Source: Bacteroidota bacterium (GTDB lineage: Bacteria; Bacteroidota; Bacteroidia; AKYH767-A; 2013-40CM-41-45). Taken from it: a stretch of 64,000 nucleotides of DNA. Made by a program: the position numbers and the translations under genes. The stretch covers positions 1-64,000 of the forward strand of contig JADJFC010000005.1 in assembly GCA_016708785.1 (NCBI GenBank), read 5' to 3'. Positions 9,057-17,912 of the stretch are shown piece by piece. Each line of letters begins with the position of its first letter. The stretch's first letter is position 1. Under the pieces are notes generated by a model. The model was given only the letters and a program-made list of their open reading frames with translations. It ran no database searches and had not been told where the DNA came from.

Positions 9057-12000
9057 ATAATGGCGCATGTCAGAACTTCCAGTACATCTGGAGCAATGGT
9101 TCTACTGAGCCATTCATCGAGAATGCAGCGCCTGGAACATATTGCGTGAAAGTGATCAGCTGTTGTGGCTGTATCGATTCATGTTGTATCACTGTTCCTG
9201 TTGATACGAATATCGTAATTGTTACAGATACAGTATATCATATTAATTGTGATAGTATCTATGGTAAAATAAAAACATTTGTATCAGGAGGAGTGCCGCC
9301 TTATTCATATTTATGGAATACAGGGGATACAACTTCTGAGATCAAAAACCTTTCAGCGGGAATTTATAATGTTATAATCACTGACTCAGTTGGATGTGAA
9401 ACTATTATTTATGACACAGTGAAAGTTGAAACCGATTGCGGTTGTAATAATATTCCGCCGCCACCGCCACCAACGATTACAGTCAATAGTATAACTCCTG
9501 ATAGTTGTAACAATAGTGGTTGTATTGATTTAAGCTTTACAGGATGTTGTTTGCGATTTGGATATATCTATTACAATCCATGTAATCCTGCCGTCATCGA
9601 TACAGTCGGACCAACTTTAGATTCGACGATCTTCTGCAATCTGAAAGCCGGTGTTTATACAATTATTGTTAAAGATCCTTGCGGAAATACTGCAACTCAA
9701 ACGGTAACTATTCCATCATTGGTTGCTCCGCTCATGGTATTTGCAAATTACCAGAATTGCGGAGGCCCGATTTGCGTCGGAACAGAAGGTGGATGTGGAC
9801 CATTCACTTATCTATGGTCAAATGGATTCACAGGACCTTGTCTTATGACTTATGACTCATGTGTGGATCTTACAGTAACAGTTACCGATGTAAATGGTTG
9901 TTCAGTTACACTGGTTGTATCTCCTCCAACAGTTTCATTCATTAATGTAGTTCAGCCAACATGTTGTCAAGCGAATGGCAGTCTTTGTGTTCAAGCTTGC
10001 TTCGGACAAGGGCCGTTAACATATACATGGAGCAATGGCGCAACGGGACCTTGCATTAGCGGTCTTGCTGCCGGTACGTACTGCGTAACCATCACCAATG
10101 CAAACGGTCAACAAACAACTTGTTGTTACACGTTGAATCCTGCACCGGTAATTCCGCCTGATGTACATTTTGATGTATTGAATTGTGGTTCATTGGTGAA
10201 TGCATATATCACAAGCAATGGATGTCCATATACATATCATTGGCAAAATGGAAGTACAGAGCCGTTCTTCGAACAAGCCAATTCATGCGACTCATTGACA
10301 CTAACAATTGTAATGTGCGATGGAACAGAATACTATCACGGCTTCAGAGTACCGGGTGTTATTCCAACACTTACGCCGGTTGATTGTCATACCGGAGTTG
10401 GTTCAATCTGTGTTGCAACAGAATGCTTCCGTTGTCCTGTAGTCTCTTACGAATGGGCACCGATCATTGCAGGTGTAACGAATGATTCTGCATGTTATGC
10501 AAACGTCCCTGCGGGAACGTATACAGTTTGTATCACAGATTCTTGTGGTAACAGAGTATGTTGTACGATCATTCTTCCGCCGGGCGATTCATTACAGATA
10601 ATTCATGTAACCGATACGGTTTATGATATCACATGTGATAATCTGAATGGCGGCATCGATGTAGAAGTAGCGGGTGGATATCAGCCATTCACATACCTAT
10701 GGAGTAATGGAGCCACTACACAAGACATTTCCAATCTTGTAGCAGGTCCTTATGAACTGGTAATAACAGATTCAGTCGGATGTATTACAATTGTTCGCGA
10801 TACCGTATTTGTAAATAATGATTGTGATTGTACAAGTCCACTCTATGAGCCACCGACCATCACTGTGGTAAGTATAGACCCGGATGAATGCAATGGAAGT
10901 GGATGTATCAATGCAACGTTCACGGGCTGTTGTTTGTGGTTCAGTTACACTTATATTCATCCATGTAATCCGGCATTATCGTACAGCGTTCCACAAACAC
11001 AAGATTCAACGATCTTCTGTAATCTGAATGCAGGTACCTATACAATTTTTGTAGTGGACGGATGTGGAAATATGGTTCAGCAAACGATTGTAGTTCCTTC
11101 TATAAATCCACCATTGACGGCACTGGTTACGTATTCAAATTGCGGAACGGGAGCTTGTGTAATAGCACAAGGCGGATGTGGTCCGTATACCTATGAATGG
11201 TTAGGCGGATCAACGATGGAGTGTATTTCATTCACAAATCCATGTACATCAACTTATGTAACGATCACAGACAGTAGAGGTTGTTCGATCACTGTTTACC
11301 TTACAGCACCGGGAATCACATTCACGAATGTTGTTCAACCAACATGTTGTCAGGCGAATGGTAGTCTGTGTGTAGACGTTTGTTTCGGACAAGGTCCACT
11401 TACTTATCTGTGGTCAAACGAAGCAACGACGCCATGCATCAATAATTTAGCACCGGGAACATATTGTGTAACGATCACCAATGCACTTGGTCAAACAGTA
11501 ACATGTTGTTACACATTGACAGGTGCTCCGGTTCTTCCACCGAATGTACATTTCGATGTACTGAATTGTGGTTCATTGGTGAATGCTTATATCGAAAGCA
11601 ATGGTTGTCCATACACATACCATTGGCAAAATGGAAGTACAGAGCCGTTCTTCGAACAAGCCAATTCATGCGACTCACTCACACTAACAATTGTAATGTG
11701 TGATGGAACAGAATACTATCATGGCTTCAGAGTACCGGGAGTTATTCCAACACTTACGCCGGTTGATTGTCATACCGGAGTTGGTTCAATCTGTGTTGCA
11801 ACAGAATGCTTCCGTTGTCCTGTAGTCTCCTACGAATGGGCACCGATCATTGCAGGCACACCAAATGACCAGGCATGTTATGCAAATGTCCCTGCGGGAA
11901 CGTACACAGTTTGCATCACAGATTCATGTGGCAATAGAGTATGTTGTACGATCATTCTTCCGCCAGGCGATTCCTTGCAGATCATTCATGTAACGGATAC

Positions 12001-14956
12001 CGTTTATGATATCACTTGCGATAATCTGAATGGTGGAATAGATGTAGAACTTGCAGGCGGTTATCCACCGTTTACTTACCTATGGAATACTGGTGCAACT
12101 ACTCAAGACATTTCAAATCTTGTAGCAGGTCCTTATGAACTGGTAATAACAGATTCAGTCGGATGTATTACAATTGTTCGCGATACCGTATTTGTAAATA
12201 ACGATTGTGATTGTACAAGTCCACTTTATGAGCCACCGACCATCACTGTGGTAAGTATAGACCCGGATGAATGCAATGGCGGAGGCTGCATCAATGCGAC
12301 CTTTACTGGTTGTTGCCTGTGGTACAGTTATACATTCATTCATCCATGTAATCCAATGTTGTCGTATAGTGTTGCACAAACACAAGATTCAACGATCTTC
12401 TGTAATCTGGATGCGGGTACGTATACAATATTTGTGATGGACGGTTGCGGAAATATGGTTCAGCAAACGGTTGTTGTTCCATCGATCAATCCACCATTGA
12501 CTGCACTGGTTACGTATTCCAATTGCGGAGCGGGAGCTTGTGTCATAGCACAAGGCGGATGTGGACCATATACTTATGAATGGTTAGGCGGATCAACGAT
12601 GGAGTGTATTTCATTTACTAGTCCATGTACATCTACTTATGTAACGATCACGGATAGCAGAGGCTGTTCAATCACAGTTTATCTGACTGCACCTGGAATT
12701 TCATTCACGAATGTTGTTCAGCCAACATGTTGTCAGGCGAATGGTAGTTTATGTGTAGACGTTTGTTTCGGACAAGGTCCACTTACTTATCTGTGGTCAA
12801 ATGAAGCAACAACTTCATGTATTACAGGTCTTGCAGCAGGAACATATTGCGTAACAATCACCAATGCACTTGGACAACAATTTACATGTTGCTATACTCT
12901 AACAGATGCGCAAGTTGCAACACCACCTGTTCATTTTGTTTACAATAATTGTGGATCAACAGTAACACCGGTATTTGAAGAAAGTGATTGTTCTAATTTC
13001 ACTTGGTATTGGGATAATAATTCTACATCGCTTACCAGAGGAAATCTCACAGCATGTGATTCTATTACATTCACAGTTGTGGCATGTAATGGACAGTTGA
13101 CACATCATGGATTCCGTGTACCTGCATTGTTTGCAACTATTACACCGGTGAATTGTGCAACAGGAATGGGAATGGTCTGTGTGACCACAGAATGTTTCCG
13201 TTGCCCACAATACACTTACAACTGGACGAATTTACCGGTAGGCTTAGAGAATGGTTCTCCGTGTCTGATAGCTCCTCCGGGAATTTATACACTTTGTATA
13301 ACAAATGCATGCGGTGATATCATTTGTTGTGAATATATTATTCCGGAAGTCACAACAGGAATTACTGTATCTGCTACAACCACTAATGTTACGTGTTTCG
13401 GCGGTAACAATGGAACAGTTACAGTAAGTGCGACAGGTGGAACAGCTCCTTATACAGGAACAGGTGTATTCAATGTTGCAGCAGGAACCTACACATACAC
13501 GGTGACTGATGCGAACGGATGTTCAGGTACTGTTACAGTGACAGTAACTCAGCCACCAAGAATTGTTGTTAATGCAACTGCAACACCAATACTTTGTAAT
13601 GGTGGAACATCTGAAGTGACAATTACTGCAACCGGAGGAACTCCTCCATATCAGGGAACAGGTATTGTTGTTCAGACTGCAGGAACATATACGTATACAG
13701 TAATTGATGCAAACGGATGTATTGGAACCGTAACAATTGTTATTGCTCAACCGAATCCAATCGTTATCAATTACAATGCAACACCGATCACATGTTATGG
13801 CGGAACTTCCGAAGTGTTTATTTCAGCTACAGGTGGAACAGGTCCATATCAGGGAACAGGATTTGTAATTCTAACAGCAGGAACACATCAGATCACAGTA
13901 GTAGATGCGAATGGTTGTGTGCAAACAATCACGATTACAATCACACAACCACCGAAGGTTGAGGGAACTGTTACAACAACTCCAACTAATTGCGGAGGAA
14001 ATACAGGAACAGCGACAGTATCGCCTATCGGTGGAGTTAGTCCATATACTTACTCTTGGAGTCCGGGAGGTCAAACTACTCAGACTGCTACAGGTCTTGC
14101 TGCAGGAGTATATGTAGTGACGATCACTGATGCAAATGGTTGTACCGGAACGGCAAGTGGAACAGTAGCATCAACAGGAGTAATACCTCCAACACCGGGA
14201 CCAATTACCGGTCCTGCAGGTGCATGTAGAAATACAACAGGAATTGTTTACTCGATCACACCTGTACCGGGAGCAACATCATATATCTGGACATTGCCTC
14301 CTGGAGCAACGGGAAGTTCAACGACTACTTCAATCTCTGTTTCGTTTGGACCAACATATGCAGGTGGATTCATTTGTGTTTCCGCAGTCACACCTTGCGG
14401 TACAAGTGCGCCTAGTTGTATGAATGTACCTGTTCTTACAACATATCCTGGAGTACCAATAAGTATCGGTGGACCGGTAATTATTTGTGGGCCAACTATT
14501 GCAACATATACAACAACAGCATTGAATGCTTTAGGTTATACATGGGCAGTAACAGGAGGCGCGACGATACTTACAGGACAAGGAACCAATACAATTACGG
14601 TTAGTATCCCTGCAGGATTCGGGCAAGGTTCAGTTCAGGTTTACTCTACAAATTGTTTCGGTAAGAGTGCAGTTAAAGGTATTCTTATCACCGGAATCCC
14701 GACACATGGTTATGCTGTCACCGGACCAACTTATGTTTGTGCAAATGGAACAGGAACATATTCAATGCCTGTTGTAACTGGAGCAACATCTTATGTATGG
14801 ACAGTTAGTGGCGATGCTACTCTTGGAACAAATACATTATCACCTACAACTACAACGCAGGTAATTAATTTCGGTCCTACATGGACGACAGGAACGGTAA
14901 CAGTTGCTGCAGTGAATGCATGTGGTTCGTATGTGAAATCCTTTGTTGTACGTTAA
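9014..14956 (+). CDS. Giant T9SS surface adhesin, middle fragment (Cys-rich tandem units and SprB repeats)
   Basis: Middle part of the adhesin that begins at 2961; its first Met is a by-product of the frameshift. Three tandem units of about 461 residues (repeat 9221-13350) carry modules with the SprB-like pattern TYLWSNGATT...GxYxVTITD and many Cys pairs (TGCCL, PTCCQANGSLC, TCCYTL, VCCTIIL). From about 13360 to 14190 there are four more regular SprB-type repeats opening with VTCFGGNNGTVTV-like motifs, then Ig-like modules with GATSYxWT. The frame ends at TAA 14954-14956, but coding continues in the same frame with the same module type, so the stop appears to interrupt a repeat. Confidence 0.85.
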   Translation: MLVNCHYVVGVDILNNGACQNFQYIWSNGSTEPFIENAAPGTYCVKVISCCGCIDSCCITVPVDTNIVIVTDTVYHINCDSIYGKIKTFVSGGVPPYSYLWNTGDTTSEIKNLSAGIYNVIITDSVGCETIIYDTVKVETDCGCNNIPPPPPPTITVNSITPDSCNNSGCIDLSFTGCCLRFGYIYYNPCNPAVIDTVGPTLDSTIFCNLKAGVYTIIVKDPCGNTATQTVTIPSLVAPLMVFANYQNCGGPICVGTEGGCGPFTYLWSNGFTGPCLMTYDSCVDLTVTVTDVNGCSVTLVVSPPTVSFINVVQPTCCQANGSLCVQACFGQGPLTYTWSNGATGPCISGLAAGTYCVTITNANGQQTTCCYTLNPAPVIPPDVHFDVLNCGSLVNAYITSNGCPYTYHWQNGSTEPFFEQANSCDSLTLTIVMCDGTEYYHGFRVPGVIPTLTPVDCHTGVGSICVATECFRCPVVSYEWAPIIAGVTNDSACYANVPAGTYTVCITDSCGNRVCCTIILPPGDSLQIIHVTDTVYDITCDNLNGGIDVEVAGGYQPFTYLWSNGATTQDISNLVAGPYELVITDSVGCITIVRDTVFVNNDCDCTSPLYEPPTITVVSIDPDECNGSGCINATFTGCCLWFSYTYIHPCNPALSYSVPQTQDSTIFCNLNAGTYTIFVVDGCGNMVQQTIVVPSINPPLTALVTYSNCGTGACVIAQGGCGPYTYEWLGGSTMECISFTNPCTSTYVTITDSRGCSITVYLTAPGITFTNVVQPTCCQANGSLCVDVCFGQGPLTYLWSNEATTPCINNLAPGTYCVTITNALGQTVTCCYTLTGAPVLPPNVHFDVLNCGSLVNAYIESNGCPYTYHWQNGSTEPFFEQANSCDSLTLTIVMCDGTEYYHGFRVPGVIPTLTPVDCHTGVGSICVATECFRCPVVSYEWAPIIAGTPNDQACYANVPAGTYTVCITDSCGNRVCCTIILPPGDSLQIIHVTDTVYDITCDNLNGGIDVELAGGYPPFTYLWNTGATTQDISNLVAGPYELVITDSVGCITIVRDTVFVNNDCDCTSPLYEPPTITVVSIDPDECNGGGCINATFTGCCLWYSYTFIHPCNPMLSYSVAQTQDSTIFCNLDAGTYTIFVMDGCGNMVQQTVVVPSINPPLTALVTYSNCGAGACVIAQGGCGPYTYEWLGGSTMECISFTSPCTSTYVTITDSRGCSITVYLTAPGISFTNVVQPTCCQANGSLCVDVCFGQGPLTYLWSNEATTSCITGLAAGTYCVTITNALGQQFTCCYTLTDAQVATPPVHFVYNNCGSTVTPVFEESDCSNFTWYWDNNSTSLTRGNLTACDSITFTVVACNGQLTHHGFRVPALFATITPVNCATGMGMVCVTTECFRCPQYTYNWTNLPVGLENGSPCLIAPPGIYTLCITNACGDIICCEYIIPEVTTGITVSATTTNVTCFGGNNGTVTVSATGGTAPYTGTGVFNVAAGTYTYTVTDANGCSGTVTVTVTQPPRIVVNATATPILCNGGTSEVTITATGGTPPYQGTGIVVQTAGTYTYTVIDANGCIGTVTIVIAQPNPIVINYNATPITCYGGTSEVFISATGGTGPYQGTGFVILTAGTHQITVVDANGCVQTITITITQPPKVEGTVTTTPTNCGGNTGTATVSPIGGVSPYTYSWSPGGQTTQTATGLAAGVYVVTITDANGCTGTASGTVASTGVIPPTPGPITGPAGACRNTTGIVYSITPVPGATSYIWTLPPGATGSSTTTSISVSFGPTYAGGFICVSAVTPCGTSAPSCMNVPVLTTYPGVPISIGGPVIICGPTIATYTTTALNALGYTWAVTGGATILTGQGTNTITVSIPAGFGQGSVQVYSTNCFGKSAVKGILITGIPTHGYAVTGPTYVCANGTGTYSMPVVTGATSYVWTVSGDATLGTNTLSPTTTTQVINFGPTWTTGTVTVAAVNACGSYVKSFVVR
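9221..13350 (+). repeat. Three tandem 1.38-kb coding units inside the adhesin
   Basis: Unit boundaries can be set at the repeated motif VTDTVYxI: 9221, 10607 and 11990, giving periods of 1386 and 1383 bp. Units two and three are close to identical at DNA level over long stretches; the segment near 10160-10480 recurs near 11550-11870. The second unit holds 38 Cys in about 462 residues by my count. The period is a multiple of three, so unit gain or loss by recombination would keep the frame. Confidence 0.85.
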
Positions 14957-14962
14957 ACACCG

Positions 14963-15769
14963 GTGCAACCTGGTAGTATCAGCGGTCCGGGAAATAATTT
15001 GTGTAATACATCAGCGACATATTCCATCGTTGCTGTTGCAGGAGCAACATCTTATCTATGGTCAGTGCCACCGGGAGTTACAATAGTTGGTAGCGCAACA
15101 GGATTGTCTGTCAATGTAGTTTTCGGTCCGACATTCACTACTGCATCAGCGAATATTTGTGTGAGTGCAGTCAACTCATGTGGAACAGGTCCTGCCCGTT
15201 GTTATACAGTAACATCTCGTCCACCGGCTCCTGTAATTACCGGCCCGGCATCTGTATGTAAATCTAATGCAGCTGTCGCTTATACAATTTCTCCTGTTGC
15301 AGGTGCAAGTTCGTATAGCTGGTTAGTAACAGGTGGAGCAACTATCACTCCTGCACCTTCCGGATTAAGTGCTACTGTAAATTACAACACAGCAATTTCC
15401 ACATCCGCTGTTGTACGAGCAAATGCATATAATGCTTGCGGAATAAGTGCAAATGCATTGAAGAATGTAACGGTGAGTTTGTTATGCCGTGAAGCAAATG
15501 CAAATGTTATATCAACGACAGAGTTTAGTGCATACCCGAATCCGACAACAGGAAAATTGACATTGAGTTTCGATTCGGAAACGAAGTCTAAATATCTTGT
15601 TGAGGTTGAAAACATCATCGGTGTGAAAATGCTGGTTGAAGTTGTCAATCTACAGGAAGGAAACAATTTGCACGAATTGGATCTGAGTACATATGCAAAA
15701 GGAATGTACTTCCTTTCAATAAAAGCAGAAGGCGCAGAAACAAAAACAATACGCATCGTGGTAGAATAA
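14963..15769 (+). CDS. Giant T9SS surface adhesin, C-terminal fragment with sorting domain
   Basis: In-frame continuation of the adhesin after a single TAA (14954-14956). The listed start is only the first GTG after that stop; upstream codons already read as repeat sequence (TPVQPGSISGP). It holds two Ig-like modules with GATSYLWS and GASSYSWL, then a type A T9SS C-terminal sorting domain from about 15520: FSAYPNPTTGKL, a middle strand region and KGMYFLSIKAEG. This tail directs export by the type IX system and is normally cleaved at the surface. It has no signal peptide, so it is useless unless read through or unless the stop is an error. Confidence 0.85.
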   Translation: MQPGSISGPGNNLCNTSATYSIVAVAGATSYLWSVPPGVTIVGSATGLSVNVVFGPTFTTASANICVSAVNSCGTGPARCYTVTSRPPAPVITGPASVCKSNAAVAYTISPVAGASSYSWLVTGGATITPAPSGLSATVNYNTAISTSAVVRANAYNACGISANALKNVTVSLLCREANANVISTTEFSAYPNPTTGKLTLSFDSETKSKYLVEVENIIGVKMLVEVVNLQEGNNLHELDLSTYAKGMYFLSIKAEGAETKTIRIVVE

Positions 15770-15793
15770 CCTCTTTTATAAACCTAACCACAG

Positions 15794-15823
15794 GGCTCCC
15801 GATGTGTCGGGAGCCTTTTTTTT
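15794..15823 (+). terminator. Rho-independent terminator after the giant adhesin
   Basis: A perfect 9-bp stem GGCTCCCGA / TCGGGAGCC (15794-15802 with 15807-15815), TGTG loop and eight T residues (15816-15823). It lies 25 bp after the adhesin stop codon. Confidence 0.92.
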
Positions 15824-16270
15824 GGCTTACACTTTCACTTACACTGTTTTTAGTATAAGAAATATAAGTACGGGGAGACGCTCAAATCAACAAATCCTGC
15901 AAAGTCGGCGGTGCATTCTCCCTTATATAAAAAACATTTTACTTTTCAAAATCAAAATAAACTTTTTTCGATAAAAATACCTTGGTAATATTGGGTTAAC
16001 AAATAGTCAATGACTATTTTTGTTTCAGTAAGACGATGACAATTAGGGAAAATTAGACGTTTTATTGAAAAGCCACCACATGAAACCGGTTGGGAGATGT
16101 AAGAGTCTTCTGCCGGTTTTTTTTCCTGGATTAGGCTGATTAAAATGATTTACAGGATTTAGAATTTCACCATCAATTGTGTTGAATGATTTGAACCAGT
16201 TGGTTTCGCGGCTAAAAAGCGAAGGTGCAAATCTTTGCATTCAAAATTTTCTGATCTATTTTTTAAAAAA
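15824..16270. other. Intergenic stretch between convergent genes
   Basis: No convincing gene. A possible second hairpin (AAACCGG near 16083 with CCGGTTTTTTTT near 16113, long loop) may be a weak terminator. The part near 16130-16160 has the CTGATTAAAAT/TTTACAGGATTT type words that are common in intergenic repeats of this phylum; a related word pair is at 24304-24351. Confidence 0.4.
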
Positions 16271-17566
16271 TCATTTACGCTCAATAATCAACATTGCATT
16301 CCTTTTTCCTATTCTCAAAATATACGTTCCGCTTTCAATTCCTGTTAAGTCAATTTTATTTTCTCCTGACAATACAATTCCGTTTTTTATATTTTCTCCT
16401 AGCAAATTAAATATATGATAATTGTCTTCTACAGCAGAGTAAAAAGAAACCGTTTGAAATGCAGGATTTGGATATAATTTAATTTCGGTTTTATTTGTCA
16501 GATCAGAATTTGCAGATGTACTTCCACACATCACATCATTCATCCGTTCCCAAATCGAATCATTAAATGTATAGGGAACTTCACCAACACCCGGCGCATC
16601 CCCCATCCGAATCAGAACCAAGTTCTGGCTTGGTACAACATTAATGAACTGACCGTTCTTCCCTAAAGCGGCTATCATGTCCATTGGTGCATGAGGCATT
16701 AGTGGTCCCGGGATTGGAATTTGAAATCCGGGAACGAGGTAGGTTGGTTTTCCATTCAGCCACCATAAATATCCATATGACGGATTCAGATTCTGTGATG
16801 TATTCGTCATAGCATTGAAGTAGGCCGTGTCTGTCATTATCTGATTGCCATCCCAGTTTCCGCGATTCAAAGCCAACAAGCCAAATCGCGCCATACTTCT
16901 TGGTGTACTCACATAAACATTCAAATAACCTGATGGAACAAAAAGTCCTGTCATTCCTGTTGGAGTTTTAATTTTATTCTGCAAATAGATGTTAAGACTT
17001 TGACCGGTTCCATTGGCAATTACACCATCAAGCAAAGTATATGGCGCATTGTGATATGCCCACCGTGTTCCGGCATCAGCTAAATACTGCAAACAGGTAT
17101 CATCTGTACAGTAATTATCAGGTACAAGATCGTCTAAGCCTGATGTCATTTTAAGTTGATCAAGCACTGTAATCAATCCTTCCTTCGCAGGTGGACAAAC
17201 TGTCCAGCCGCTACCAAGATAGTGTGAAGTGCTGTCATTAACATCGACGAAGCCGTCTTGTTGTGCCAACCCGACTAAAAATCCGGTGAGCGATTTTCCT
17301 GCCGATGCCCAGTACCACAAACTGTCGACGGTGAAAGTGCCATAGTATTTTTCAATTGCGATCTTCCCGTCTTTTAAAACGATAAAAGCTTTCGTGTTTT
17401 TTGTCTCAAGAAAATCGAGTAAGGTATCAATTTTGTCCTGGCACCATCCCAAATTGGCTGGCGAAATAGTGTCCCAGGAATTGCCCGTAATCGGTGGGAA
17501 ATAGAGTTGGGCACTTGAAATTTGCGAAGAAATGAACAATAGTGTGGCGAGTAGGATTTTTTTCAT
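16271..17566 (-). CDS. Secreted serine hydrolase (beta-lactamase class C-like) with T9SS sorting domain
   Basis: 431 residues from ATG 17566, chosen because MKKILLATLLFISSQISSAQ is a clean signal peptide; the frame is open further upstream but that part is not signal-like. The catalytic domain has the SxxK motif S88-A-G-K91 and the YxN motif Y171-H-N173 of the class C beta-lactamase/esterase EstB/PBP4* family, followed by GYLWWLNG. The third motif appears as ALGKNGQ. From about residue 350 a T9SS tail is present: IKLYPNPAFQTVSF ... SGTYILRI. Likely an exported esterase or peptidase; true beta-lactamase activity is not implied. Transcribed away from the gene at 17674. Confidence 0.9.
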   Translation of the reverse strand: MKKILLATLLFISSQISSAQLYFPPITGNSWDTISPANLGWCQDKIDTLLDFLETKNTKAFIVLKDGKIAIEKYYGTFTVDSLWYWASAGKSLTGFLVGLAQQDGFVDVNDSTSHYLGSGWTVCPPAKEGLITVLDQLKMTSGLDDLVPDNYCTDDTCLQYLADAGTRWAYHNAPYTLLDGVIANGTGQSLNIYLQNKIKTPTGMTGLFVPSGYLNVYVSTPRSMARFGLLALNRGNWDGNQIMTDTAYFNAMTNTSQNLNPSYGYLWWLNGKPTYLVPGFQIPIPGPLMPHAPMDMIAALGKNGQFINVVPSQNLVLIRMGDAPGVGEVPYTFNDSIWERMNDVMCGSTSANSDLTNKTEIKLYPNPAFQTVSFYSAVEDNYHIFNLLGENIKNGIVLSGENKIDLTGIESGTYILRIGKRNAMLIIERK

Positions 17567-17673
17567 ATCTGGTTTGACAATAAAATGATTGAATGGTTTT
17601 ACGAAAGTAATTAAAAATGCCCTTTTTGTAAATTTAAAAAATACATACATTGCGTAATATTCGATTCTTCGCT

Positions 17674-17880
17674 ATGAGATTTCTATTTGTTATTTTATCA
17701 TTATGTTTTTGGACAATAAACGCCAAAGCTCAGAATACTTTTATAAAAGTTTTTCAGATGTTGATGCAACAAAACCATTTTCCGGAAGACACATTGTTAA
17801 AACATCTGATAACAATTATTCTTTTTAATGTACGAATAATTTTAAACCTGTCATTGTCCGACTTGATGAAAGTGGAATAG
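17674..17880 (+). CDS. T9SS propeller/Ig protein, N-terminal fragment (signal peptide)
   Basis: ATG 17674 gives MRFLFVILSLCFWTINAKAQ, a signal peptide; an upstream in-frame TTG at 17650 is less likely. After NTFIKVF the sense is lost. Adding one T to the T5 run at 17750-17754 changes the continuation to SDVDATKPFSGRHIVKTSDNNYSF, which leads into the frame of the large downstream part. That frame then meets TAA at 17826-17828 before continuing as NNFKPVIVRLDESG. So the gene is broken twice between its export signal and its body. Confidence 0.65.
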   Translation: MRFLFVILSLCFWTINAKAQNTFIKVFQMLMQQNHFPEDTLLKHLITIILFNVRIILNLSLSDLMKVE

Positions 17881-17912
17881 AATTCAATAGATTCGTAATT
17901 CAAAAGAACAGG

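Noticed and set aside
16043..16240. Minus-strand open frame of 65 codons near 16.1 kb
   Set aside because: No family features, and it spans a probable hairpin and repeat words.
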